This document shows, piece after piece, positions 49,827 to 57,359 of a DNA stretch of 64,000 nt (position 1 is its first letter; every line of letters starts with the position of its first letter). The translations under genes were made by a program, and so were the position numbers. This DNA comes from Tessaracoccus caeni (GTDB taxonomy: Bacteria; Actinomycetota; Actinomycetes; Propionibacteriales; Propionibacteriaceae): the NCBI RefSeq assembly GCF_029211185.1, contig NZ_JARGDO010000008.1, positions 1-64,000 of the forward strand, given 5' to 3'. Below the pieces are notes generated by a model. The model saw nothing but the letters and a program-made list of their open reading frames with translations, was not told where the DNA came from and searched no databases.

Positions 49827-50278
49827 CTACGCGTAAATCTGATTGCTGGCCGTCTGACCGAGGGCACGTGGCCCCAGGCTGGTCACAGTGTACGTGCCTG
49901 GTGCGTGTGCTATCACAGACACTTGGACATGGAGATCGCCGGGAAGGGCCGTCAATATACCGGTGGCCTCGTCGAAGGTGCCCGCCACACCTAAGACCGT
50001 GTACGGGCCAGGGAACTCTACCTTGAAAGCTTGACCGTCGGGGAACCCCTGGAGGTCGAAGGGGTCCGCAGATGGCCAGATATCAGGGCCACTGGCCAGG
50101 CTATCGTTCACGAGCATGGCGTTCACAATCATGTGGAACGGTGTGTTGTCGGCGGACGCGGCGGCGAGTGGTGCTGCGGCTGCGACCATCATCACGGGGC
50201 GGCCCAGGCTGCGGCCTTGACGATCTGGCGTCGTTCGATACCTGGGGTGGGGGCGCCGGGGACAAAATCAGCGGTCAT
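49827..50278 (-). pseudogene. predicted secreted protein, copy B, with the same frame break
   Basis: ATG 50278, ribosome binding site and first 28 codons are identical to copy A, including the TGA at 50194-50192. The continuation from GTG 50195 (VMMVAAAAPLAAASADNTPF) again requires a -1 shift. The mature part is about 83% identical to copy A. By eye 21 replacements lie in two patches (HMIVNAMLVNDSLASGPDIW and LGVAGTFDEATGILTALPGD regions), while the C-terminal 22 residues are identical. The gene lies 97 nt downstream of the intact regulator and in the same direction. Confidence 0.6.
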
Positions 50279-50375
50279 TATGTTGTGTGTCCTTCTTGAT
50301 AGCTTCCCCAAGCCGCGCACACTCTATAAAACCGCTGTTCCTCATCTGAGCCGGGGCAGGGGATATCCCCTGGAT

Positions 50376-51044
50376 CTACCGAGGAGCCAAGTTCTCTAGG
50401 TCTTCGGTGTCGTCGATGCGGGTGGGCACGCCTCTGGCTTTGATGTAGAGCCGGGCCGCCTCCACGCGGGGTGACAGACCCTTCTGGGGTGCGAGATCGA
50501 GGCGGCGGAATATAGTGCTGATGGCCTGCTCGACGCCGGAGACGGTCAGGTTGCGTCGTCGAGCGATCTCGGCATTGTTGAACCCGAGGGAGATCAGCTG
50601 CAGCACCTTCAGTTGAGAGGCCGACAACCGCTCGATCGGGCTTGAGAAGTCGCGGGTGACGCGCACACTCATCCCGCCGTCTCGTAGTGCTTCGTCGACG
50701 GCGTCCACGAGCTCTTGTGGGCCTTTGATCACGCTCATGTGGATGAATCCGACGCTGCTGGGGATCTCATGTGGGGGCACCACCGTGGATCGGCAGGCAA
50801 GCACCACTGTCACCATGCCCGGAGATGCCTGCTGGAACTCTTGGGCGAGGGCGATGCCGTTTTGCGTCTCGCCAAGCTCGAAGTCGATCAAAGCGATATC
50901 CGGGTCGAACCGATAGGCAGCTTCTCGGGCAGCGTTGGTGTCGCGGGCGTGTTCGGCCTCGTATCCGAGCCCGACCAGGATCTGACAGAGGATGGTGGCG
51001 ATGAAGTTCTCGCCCTCCACCACTAGAGCACGCCGCGCGACCAT
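50376..51044 (-). CDS. LuxR-family orphan response regulator
   Basis: 222-aa regulator. The N-terminal receiver-like domain has LVVEGENFIATIL in place of the usual acidic pair, a possible phospho-acceptor Asp in DIALIDFELGETQNG, and FIHMSVIKGP in place of the conserved Lys motif, so it may not be phosphorylated normally. The C-terminal HTH is LSASQLKVLQLISLGFNNAEIARRRNLTVSGVEQAISTIFRRL. No kinase is adjacent. It precedes the secreted-protein gene and is likely to control it, since the pair was duplicated as a unit. Confidence 0.82.
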   Translation of the reverse strand: MVARRALVVEGENFIATILCQILVGLGYEAEHARDTNAAREAAYRFDPDIALIDFELGETQNGIALAQEFQQASPGMVTVVLACRSTVVPPHEIPSSVGFIHMSVIKGPQELVDAVDEALRDGGMSVRVTRDFSSPIERLSASQLKVLQLISLGFNNAEIARRRNLTVSGVEQAISTIFRRLDLAPQKGLSPRVEAARLYIKARGVPTRIDDTEDLENLAPR

Positions 51045-51121
51045 GTGCTCAAGAGTAGGCGCGAGGGGCGCGGTCGCGGTCCCACCGTTCGGATGGCGGG
51101 CGAAGCGCTCAAAGGCGCGTT

Positions 51122-51832
51122 TTAGGAGGTTGTCTGAAAGTGGACACCATCGTCCTGCGTCGGGCCGGCATGGTCCGCGCTCGATAGCCGTGCTGTTGTG
51201 AGGGGCGTATCAAGGATCTGCTGGGCCAGCGTCTCCGAGAGCCACTCGGCGTAGGTTTCTGGGGTCCAGTTGCACCGGGTCGTCGCGTCCACGTAGGTCT
51301 GGATGCCGGTGAGAAGCCAGACGCGGTCGACTGCGTGTTGTTCCGAAAGGCCGGGGCGGAGGGCGTCCTTGTGGGCGAGTCGCGTCACGAGGGACTCGAG
51401 TGCCCGACGCCGGTGGGCGTCGCCTTGCTCAGCGAGATCGGTGAGCTCGGAAGCGGCCTGCTGAGCGATCGAGAACGACGGGCTGCTGGCTTCGAAGAAC
51501 GCGCGCGTCCACTGCGCGAAGGCCGCCAGGATCTGCGCAGGATCCTCTTCTTGTGCGATCCGTTCACGCCATGTGGCAGCGTCGGCGGACTCTTCCATCT
51601 GCTCGACGATCGCCCTCACCAGGGCCTGTTTGCTGCCGAAGACGGCGTAGACCGTCTGCTGCGAGACCTGAGCCTCCGTCGCAATCGCCGCGATGGTGGT
51701 GGCCGCGAAACCATGTGCCTCGAAGAGTCGGCGTGCCGCTTGTGTGATCGCCTCGCGGGTGCGCGTCGCCTGCTGCGTGCGCACCTCGGAGCGGTAACGG
51801 CGCCGCGACGGGCGTTCTTGCTGCTGTGTCAT
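51122..51832 (-). CDS. TetR-family regulator
   Basis: 236-aa repressor. The HTH is TRTREAITQAARRLFEAHGFAATTIAAIATEA, with QVSQQTVYAVFGSKQALVRAIVEQM. The C-terminal ligand domain is helical, and the last 15 residues (AGPTQDDGVHFQTTS) run into an 18-bp motif also found near the duplicated cassette, suggesting the original end was altered. ATG 51832 follows GAGGAGG. Divergent from a small membrane protein it probably controls. Confidence 0.86.
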   Translation of the reverse strand: MTQQQERPSRRRYRSEVRTQQATRTREAITQAARRLFEAHGFAATTIAAIATEAQVSQQTVYAVFGSKQALVRAIVEQMEESADAATWRERIAQEEDPAQILAAFAQWTRAFFEASSPSFSIAQQAASELTDLAEQGDAHRRRALESLVTRLAHKDALRPGLSEQHAVDRVWLLTGIQTYVDATTRCNWTPETYAEWLSETLAQQILDTPLTTARLSSADHAGPTQDDGVHFQTTS

Positions 51833-51861
51833 TCGAGGCCTCCTCGATGTTAAGTCTGCCA

Positions 51862-51894
51862 TTGACTATATTCATTAAAGTGCACTACAGTCAA
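51862..51894. promoter_or_regulatory. promoter/operator between TetR and membrane-protein genes
   Basis: TTGACT at 51862-51867 and TACAGT at 51886-51891 form a plus-strand promoter with 18-bp spacing. The outer arms TTGACT(A)TA and TA(C)AGTCAA are inverted repeats spanning 51862-51894, a plausible TetR site that covers the whole promoter. Confidence 0.55.
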
Positions 51895-51924
51895 AATATG
51901 AGTACCAAGGAGAAGGTGGCGGTC

Positions 51925-52503
51925 ATGACGGAGAAGACGCCCAGTGGGCCGGATTTCGGAGCTGTGTCCTCGCGAGACGTCAGGGCGAAGGATCACCTGA
52001 GCATGGCCGTTGTCTTGTCGGGGGCGAGCGTCGCCTGGTTCGGATGGGGGCATCAGGGAGCGTTGATCGAGGGATGGCTGCGCGTCGGAATGGGCGTCGC
52101 GGGGATCGCGCTGGTCGCGGCGATCATCATGGTTCGGCGTGTTCCTGCACCGCCGACCCTCGCGACCGACCCGAGCGCAAGGAAGGTCTACTGGGCGTCG
52201 GTGGTGGCAGAGGTCGTCTTTATTCTGCTGGGAGCCGTCGCACTCGTCGGTACGGGCAACGCGACGTACGTCTCAACCTGGGTGCTGTTCGTCGTCGGCG
52301 TGCACTTCCTGCCCTTCGTTCGACCGTTCAACGCGCCCATCCTTCGATACACCGCGCTCGGGTGTGTCGTCGCGTCGGCGGTGGCGCTGTGGGCCGGTCT
52401 TGCCGGCTGGGCACCGGCCCCCACGATGGCCGGAGTCGGAGGGGGGATCGTCCTGCTCGGCTTCGCACTGATCCTGATGGTGACGACGAAGCGCAACGCC
52501 TAG
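51925..52503 (+). CDS. small multi-pass membrane protein
   Basis: 192-aa protein with six predicted helices: LSMAVVLSGASVAWFGW, VGMGVAGIALVAAIIMV, SVVAEVVFILLGAVALVG, WVLFVVGVHFLPFV, YTALGCVVASAVALWAGLAG and GIVLLGFALILMV. ATG 51925 is preferred because of an AAGGAGAAGGTGG site; ATG 51898 coincides with the predicted transcription start and is an alternative. Probably regulated by the divergent TetR; no family function known. Confidence 0.7.
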   Translation: MTEKTPSGPDFGAVSSRDVRAKDHLSMAVVLSGASVAWFGWGHQGALIEGWLRVGMGVAGIALVAAIIMVRRVPAPPTLATDPSARKVYWASVVAEVVFILLGAVALVGTGNATYVSTWVLFVVGVHFLPFVRPFNAPILRYTALGCVVASAVALWAGLAGWAPAPTMAGVGGGIVLLGFALILMVTTKRNA

Positions 52504-52599
52504 GAGGTAGGGATCTCGCGCCCGAGTGGCGCGCCTCTTAGTGGGCGGTCGACCTGGTTGACTGGGTGACGAGAGATCGTCGACGGGCAGGAGGTCGAT

Positions 52600-53010
52600 A
52601 TGTCCGGGCCGCGACCACCATGGGGACAGCCTCCGTATCCGCCTCCGCCGCCGCGCCCGCCCTTGCCTCCGAAGCCTCCTCCCTCCAAGTCGACCGCAGC
52701 GCTGCTGGCGTTCTTACTCGGCTGGACGGGAGCGCACAACTTCTATCTCGGTCAGCGGTGGCGCGGCATCGGGCACGTGGTGCTGTTGGGGTTGGCTGGG
52801 GCCGTCTGGGCCGTCATTGCGCTCTACACCCTGTATATCATCTTCTGGTACTCCGACCTCTACCTCGGGCACACCATGGGGCCGGGCAGTGAACTCCTCA
52901 TCACGGTGCTGGTCATCCTTGGGTACGGTCTGGTGATCGCCAACGTGGTGTGGGCCGTGATCGAAGGCATCGTCATCCTGGTGCGACCGGCCCCGGAGGC
53001 AAGGAGATGA
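52600..53010 (+). CDS. TM2-domain membrane protein
   Basis: 136-aa protein. It has a Pro-rich N-terminus (WGQPPYPPPPPRPPLPPKPP) and then a TM2 domain (STAALLAFLLGWTGAHNFYLGQRWRGIGHVVL), whose GxHxFYLG signature is intact here as GAHNFYLG. Two further helices include ITVLVILGYGLVIANVVWAVI. A strong GCAGGAGG site precedes the ATG. Function unknown. Confidence 0.83.
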   Translation: MSGPRPPWGQPPYPPPPPRPPLPPKPPPSKSTAALLAFLLGWTGAHNFYLGQRWRGIGHVVLLGLAGAVWAVIALYTLYIIFWYSDLYLGHTMGPGSELLITVLVILGYGLVIANVVWAVIEGIVILVRPAPEARR

Positions 53011-53017
53011 TCGGATC

Positions 53018-53593
53018 ATGACGGAACCCCATCCTGCGGCAGCCGCTCGGGCTGATCGTGTCATCCTGCTGCTGCGCGGGATCAACGTCGGCGGTCATCG
53101 GCTGGCCATGGCGACGCTGCGGTCGGTCCTGGAGGAGGCTGGCTGCACCGACGTGGTCACCTATATCCAGTCGGGCAATGCGGTGGTGACTCCGCCGTCT
53201 CCTGCTCCGACTGATCTTGCCGCCACCTTGAGCGAGGCGATCTCGGCGGCCGCCGGATACGGGGTGCCCGTGGTGGTCCGGACACGGGACGAGATGGCCG
53301 CCGTCGTCGACGCCAACCCTTACCCGCATGCCGGCGGTACGCAGCTGCACGTCGTCTTCATGGTGGAAGCGCCGCCTGCGGCAATTCTCGAGTCGTTGGA
53401 TCTGCCGTCGTTCTTGCCCGAGGAATGCGCCGTGATCGGGCGGGAGCTCTATATGCACCTGCCGAATGGCATGGGTCAAGCGGTGCTGCCGACGGCGCTG
53501 GACAAGGCGAGTCGCAAGATCGACCGATCCGGCGTCGGCACGTCGCGCAACTGGAACACGGTGCTCAAGATGCTGGCGCTGGCTGATCGCTGA
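53018..53593 (+). CDS. DUF1697 protein
   Basis: 191-aa protein with the family core VILLLRGINVGGHRLAMATLRSVLEEAGCTDVVTYIQSGNAVV and, near the end, SRKIDRSGVGTSRNWNTVLKMLAL (TxRNwnTv motif). AAGGAGATG precedes the ATG. Function is unknown. Its last 29 bases overlap the end of the convergent dikinase gene. Confidence 0.87.
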   Translation: MTEPHPAAAARADRVILLLRGINVGGHRLAMATLRSVLEEAGCTDVVTYIQSGNAVVTPPSPAPTDLAATLSEAISAAAGYGVPVVVRTRDEMAAVVDANPYPHAGGTQLHVVFMVEAPPAAILESLDLPSFLPEECAVIGRELYMHLPNGMGQAVLPTALDKASRKIDRSGVGTSRNWNTVLKMLALADR

Positions 53594-56033
53594 GGTGTCT
53601 GTCGGTCGTCTCGGTTTCGAGGACGATCGTGCCCGCCGACCCATCGACGACGATGCGCGCGCCGTCGGGCAGGCTGGTGGCTCGTCCTGCGCCGAGGACG
53701 GCGGGGATCCCGTATTCGCGGGCGACGATGGCCGCGTGTGAGAGCGGACCGCCCGAGTCGGCGACGACGCCAGCCGCGAGTGCGAACAGCGGCGTCCAGG
53801 TGGGGTCGGTGTAGGGGCAGACCAGGATGTCGCCGGGCTGCAGGCGGTGGAACTCGTCGGGGGAGCGGATTACCCGGGCCGTTCCGGCGGCGCGCCCGGC
53901 GCTGGCGGGGAGGCCCTTCAGCGTGTGGCCGTCGTCGGTGGTCTGGCCGCGATCCCACCAGATCGCCTCCGCAGTGCCGCGTTTACGGCGACGTCGCGCC
54001 ACGACGGACTGCCGAGGTTGGGCGTCGGTGATGGCGTCCTCGACCTCGTGGAAGTAGAGGAAGCGGGTGTCGTCGGGGTGCCCGAGCTGCCCTCGGGACA
54101 CCAGGCGGCGGGCGAGCTCATCGACGCCGACGCGGGCGAGGCAGAAGAACTCCTCGATCAGGTAGACCGTGCCTTCGCGTCCGATGTGAAGGGCGCGCAG
54201 TCGCTCGGTGTTGGCGCGCCAGCGTCGTTGGAGGAAGCGGGGGAGGCGGCGCTCGATAGTCTCTGCGGGATCGATACCGTGAGCCTGCTCGAGTGGCGCG
54301 CCTCGGAGCGTTGCGGCGAGCAGGGCGTAGAAGACCTCGGGATCCTCGCGCCACGAGCGGTTGGAGAACGGCAGATAGAGCCGTGCGGTTCGTGCGCCGT
54401 GGGTCGCGAGGAACTCGTCGATGACGCTGAGAAACGCGCGTCCCTCTGCGGTGGCGGCGAGGGTGGTGCCCACTGAACCTTGAGGCGCGTCGATGATCGA
54501 TGTCGCCACGTGCGTGTCCCGGGCCGTGGCAGCGAGCGTGTTGATGGCTGTGGTGATCTCGGCGGTCTTGTAGGCTACGCCGGCGTAGAGATCCTCGGGC
54601 GTCGTGTGCTTCTTCGCGCCGGCGAGCGCGATGAGCCAGGACGCGACGTCGCGGTTGATCATCATCGGCGCGAGATAGCGGATGAAGCGGTCGGTGGTGA
54701 TGGTGGCCACCTGGGCGACGGCGTCGCGCGCCAGGGCGAGAACGGCCTCGTCGTTGGCCGAGGCGCAACGGCTCGCTTGTGCTGTCAGGCCGTCGAGTTG
54801 GCGCCGATAGGCGGCCTCTTCGATCGGCCAGTCGGTGGGGTCGTGCCGCATTCCGCGCCGCAGCAGGGCGGGGAGCCGTGTGATCACAGCCGGGGTGAGC
54901 CGGGGGCGGGTAACGGCGATGCGGACGATGCCGTCGTCGTCGCCATGCACGAGCGACGACACGGGCGCGGCCCTCAGCCCTGCGGTGCCCATCAGATCCT
55001 GGACCACGCCTTGCACGTGGTGGACGGCGTAGAGGTCGAGTGGGAATGGCGCTGGGAAGTGCTCGATGATGTCGTCGCGGAGCGTGTGCTCGAGCTTGTT
55101 CCTGACTGGGGCGTGCCCTTCGACGGCCTTGTGGCTGGTGGTGATCGGGCGGGCTTGCAGGAGGTAAAGCTCGTCGCCGACGCACGCCCACTCGATGTCC
55201 TGGCCTGTGCCGTAGTGCCTTTCCACCTGTTCGCCCAGCTCGACGAGGCGGCGCAGCTGTTCGTCGGTGAGGCTGGCGCGGGCCCGGTCAGCGGGGGAGA
55301 CGGGTGAGGTGACGGTTCCGCCGCCGGGCGTGGCGTCGATCCGGGTCTCCTTCGTGCCGATCTCGCGAGATGTCACGATGGCGGTCTCGCGCGAGACTGC
55401 GAAGGTATCGGGCGTGACCAGAGCCCCGACCACCGACTCTCCCAACCCATAGGACGCGCTGACCAGCATCGACGTGTCGTCGCCGGTGACGGGGTTTCGG
55501 GTGAACAGCACCCCGGCGGTGTCGGCCGGCACCATGACCTGCACGACGACGGCCAGCGCCAGATCGTCGTCGAGGATGCCTTGCTGGCGGCGGTAGTCGA
55601 CGGCGCGGTCGGTCCAGAGCGACGCCCAGCATCGCCGCACCGCGTCGAGCACGGCGTCGATTCCGTTCACGCCCAGGTAGGTGTCCTGTTGGCCGGCGAA
55701 GCTTGCGTTGGCCAGGTCTTCGGCGGTGGCCGACGACCGCACCGCGACCGGCCCGTCGCCCAGATGCTCGTAGGCCTCGGCGATGGAGTTCAGCAAGGCG
55801 TCGGGGAGCGACAGGGCGAGGATGCGCTCGCGCGCGGAGGCAGCGTCCCCGCGCTGCGCGTCGGCGGCGAGCAGTTCGGCGATCTCTTCGGTCGCCTCCC
55901 GGTAGGCGTCGGTGCTCACACAGAAACCTGGTGGCACGGGCAGCCCGGCTCGACGGCACTCGCCCAGGTTCGCGGCCTTCCCACCGACGCGCCGCCCGTC
56001 ATCGGCAGCGATCTCGTCGAACCACACGATCAC
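53565..56033 (-). CDS. PEP-synthase-like dikinase, rifampin-phosphotransferase architecture
   Basis: 822-aa enzyme. The N-terminal ATP-grasp (PPDK_N) domain covers about 1-310: VGGKAANLGECRRAGLPVPPGF, VAVRSSATAEDLANASFAGQQDTYLGV, VQVMVPADTAGVLFTRNP, YGLGESVVGALVTPD. A large middle domain runs from about 330 to 680. The C-terminal swivelling His domain is GGPLSHAAIVAREYGIPAVLG, with His766 as phosphocarrier. The PEP/pyruvate TIM barrel of true PEP synthase is absent. This order matches rifampin phosphotransferase, which transfers the ATP beta-phosphate to the drug. GTG 56033 follows AGGAAGGG. Divergent TetR with two operators. Another substrate is possible. Confidence 0.8.
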   Translation of the reverse strand: MIVWFDEIAADDGRRVGGKAANLGECRRAGLPVPPGFCVSTDAYREATEEIAELLAADAQRGDAASARERILALSLPDALLNSIAEAYEHLGDGPVAVRSSATAEDLANASFAGQQDTYLGVNGIDAVLDAVRRCWASLWTDRAVDYRRQQGILDDDLALAVVVQVMVPADTAGVLFTRNPVTGDDTSMLVSASYGLGESVVGALVTPDTFAVSRETAIVTSREIGTKETRIDATPGGGTVTSPVSPADRARASLTDEQLRRLVELGEQVERHYGTGQDIEWACVGDELYLLQARPITTSHKAVEGHAPVRNKLEHTLRDDIIEHFPAPFPLDLYAVHHVQGVVQDLMGTAGLRAAPVSSLVHGDDDGIVRIAVTRPRLTPAVITRLPALLRRGMRHDPTDWPIEEAAYRRQLDGLTAQASRCASANDEAVLALARDAVAQVATITTDRFIRYLAPMMINRDVASWLIALAGAKKHTTPEDLYAGVAYKTAEITTAINTLAATARDTHVATSIIDAPQGSVGTTLAATAEGRAFLSVIDEFLATHGARTARLYLPFSNRSWREDPEVFYALLAATLRGAPLEQAHGIDPAETIERRLPRFLQRRWRANTERLRALHIGREGTVYLIEEFFCLARVGVDELARRLVSRGQLGHPDDTRFLYFHEVEDAITDAQPRQSVVARRRRKRGTAEAIWWDRGQTTDDGHTLKGLPASAGRAAGTARVIRSPDEFHRLQPGDILVCPYTDPTWTPLFALAAGVVADSGGPLSHAAIVAREYGIPAVLGAGRATSLPDGARIVVDGSAGTIVLETETTDRHLSDQPAPAS

Positions 56034-56048
56034 CGGCAGCCACCCTTC

Positions 56049-56088
56049 CTCTATGTTCGTAGAGCTAACATACTCTATGTTCATAGAG
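56049..56088. promoter_or_regulatory. twin TetR operators in the dikinase/tetR spacer
   Basis: The perfect 16-bp palindrome CTCTATGTTCATAGAG lies at 56073-56088 and a copy with one change, CTCTATGTTCGTAGAG, at 56049-56064, 24 bp apart. Both lie between the divergent dikinase and TetR start codons, so one regulator can silence both genes. Confidence 0.8.
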
Positions 56089-56119
56089 GGTTTGCGGGTG
56101 CCGAAGGAGGGACGGAAGA

Positions 56120-56674
56120 GTGACTGATCGACGCGTACAGATCGCAGAGGCAGGGGTGCGGATACTGGCATCCCAGGGAGCCCGGGCTTTGACTCACTTG
56201 AACATCGATCGCGACCTCGGCCTCGCCAAAGGCTCGACGTCGTACTACGCGCGCACGCGCCACGACTTGATCGCTCTGATCGTCGAACACCTGGCGGTAC
56301 AGGTTCTCGACGATCTGGCTGCTCCCGAAGTACCGGAGGAGTTGACACCTGAGGTTGCGGCGCGCTTGATCGTCGCCGGACTGAACGCCACCATGCGACG
56401 CGAGGATGAACACCGGGCACGACTGGTCCTGCTGCTCGAATGTCGCAGCGACCCGCAGCTCGTCGCGTCGCTGGCCACCCGTCCGCAGGTCCGCGAGACC
56501 GTTGTCGCGGAGGCAGCTGAGATGCTGCGGCGTCTCGGCATCGCCAATCCCGACACCCACGCCAGAGACCTCGCCGCTCTGATGGACGCTCTGCTTATGC
56601 AGCGCCTCATCCGCACGGCCCCGATCGACGAAGGAGCCGTCGTCACCGCATACCTGAAGGGGCTTGTGGTCTAG
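56120..56674 (+). CDS. TetR-family regulator
   Basis: 184-aa repressor. The HTH is RRVQIAEAGVRILASQGARALTHLNIDRDLGLAKGSTSYYARTRHDLIALIVEHL. The C-terminal domain is of the TetR_C_17-like short type (LLLECRSDPQLVASLATRP). GTG start with GAAGGAGG. It lies next to the twin palindromes and is followed by a 15-bp terminator hairpin, so it is monocistronic and divergent from the dikinase gene, its probable target. Confidence 0.87.
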   Translation: MTDRRVQIAEAGVRILASQGARALTHLNIDRDLGLAKGSTSYYARTRHDLIALIVEHLAVQVLDDLAAPEVPEELTPEVAARLIVAGLNATMRREDEHRARLVLLLECRSDPQLVASLATRPQVRETVVAEAAEMLRRLGIANPDTHARDLAALMDALLMQRLIRTAPIDEGAVVTAYLKGLVV

Positions 56675-56711
56675 GTCGAGGTTGTGGCCGTCGCGTCAGA
56701 AGTAGCTCCAG

Positions 56712-56749
56712 TGTCAGGAGTTCCACTGTCTGGTGTGGAACTCCTGACA
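56712..56749 (+). terminator. terminator hairpin after tetR
   Basis: TGTCAGGAGTTCCAC at 56712-56726 pairs perfectly with 56735-56749 around an 8-base loop, 38 nt after the stop codon. Confidence 0.72.
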
Positions 56750-56788
56750 GTGGAGCGCTGTGCCCGGGCGCCTGAGGATCCTTGCGTT

Positions 56789-57028
56789 CGCTCTCCTCGA
56801 GGCTCGGCCGCGGACGGCCTCGTACCTCGAAGAGCGTCGTCCCCACCACGCTCTTCGAGGTGCGGAGGCGCTGGGCGAGGTACGAGCCCGGAAGCCGTAG
56901 CCTCGAGGAGAGCGACCGGCAGCCGAATGACTACCTCGCCCGCTGTGGCCGACCTCCTGCCGATTGTTGCGTTGGGTCTCCTTGTGGCTTGGCCGCGGGC
57001 GGCCTCGCATCTCGAAGAGCGTCGGGAA
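56789..57028. repeat. intergenic repeat element with nested inverted repeats
   Basis: The 16-bp arms CGCTCTCCTCGAGGCT (56789-56804) and their complement (56899-56914) enclose a 13-bp stem CCTCGAAGAGCGT (56825-56837) paired with 56848-56860. A direct copy of the segment TGGCCGCGG.CGGCCTCG...TCGAAGAGCGTCG appears near 56992-57028. There is no coding content. The layout resembles a non-autonomous mobile or REP-like element. Confidence 0.6.
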
Positions 57029-57030
57029 GG

Positions 57031-57354
57031 CTAGTTGAAGAAGTAGAACGGCAGGCAGACGACGACGAAGGACAAGAACGCGACGAACAGGACGACCGTG
57101 ATCACCGTCTGGGAGATGCCCAAGTCATCGGCCTCGTCCTCGAGCTCCTCCTCCATCTCACCAGCCTTGTGGTCCGCGTCGCCCTCCCGGGCTCCGAGGT
57201 GTGCGTTCGCCGTGGCGTCTTCGACGTGCCGGGCCGCCTCGTCACGGGCGAGTTCGGTGAGCGTGTCGTTCTCGAACTGGTCCACCTCGCGGCCGGCGAA
57301 GTGCTCGTCGACCTGGTCGGTGGTGAGCTTGTGCTTGTCGTTGTCCAGGCTCAT
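57031..57354 (-). CDS. small tail-anchored acidic membrane protein
   Basis: 107-aa protein. A strongly acidic soluble part (LTTDQVDEHFAGREVDQFENDTL ... AGEMEEELEDEADDLG) precedes one C-terminal helix (TVITVVLFVAFLSFVVVCLPFYFF). The topology is cytoplasmic with a membrane tail. It follows a second membrane-protein gene by 5 nt, so they are co-transcribed. Not assigned to a family. Confidence 0.7.
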   Translation of the reverse strand: MSLDNDKHKLTTDQVDEHFAGREVDQFENDTLTELARDEAARHVEDATANAHLGAREGDADHKAGEMEEELEDEADDLGISQTVITVVLFVAFLSFVVVCLPFYFFN

Positions 57355-57359
57355 GGGGT

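Larger units (their letters stand above)
49633..50558. repeat. direct repeat copy B of the regulator/secreted-protein cassette
   Basis: Counterpart of 47872-48770. The 5' parts of the secreted-protein gene and the surrounding non-coding DNA are nearly identical between copies, while two patches inside the gene differ. In copy B the repeat runs directly into a complete regulator gene. Confidence 0.85.

Noticed and set aside
53565..53593. 29-bp overlap of the convergent DUF1697 and dikinase genes as evidence of a misplaced stop
   Set aside because: Both C-termini are plausible and short convergent overlaps are common in dense genomes.
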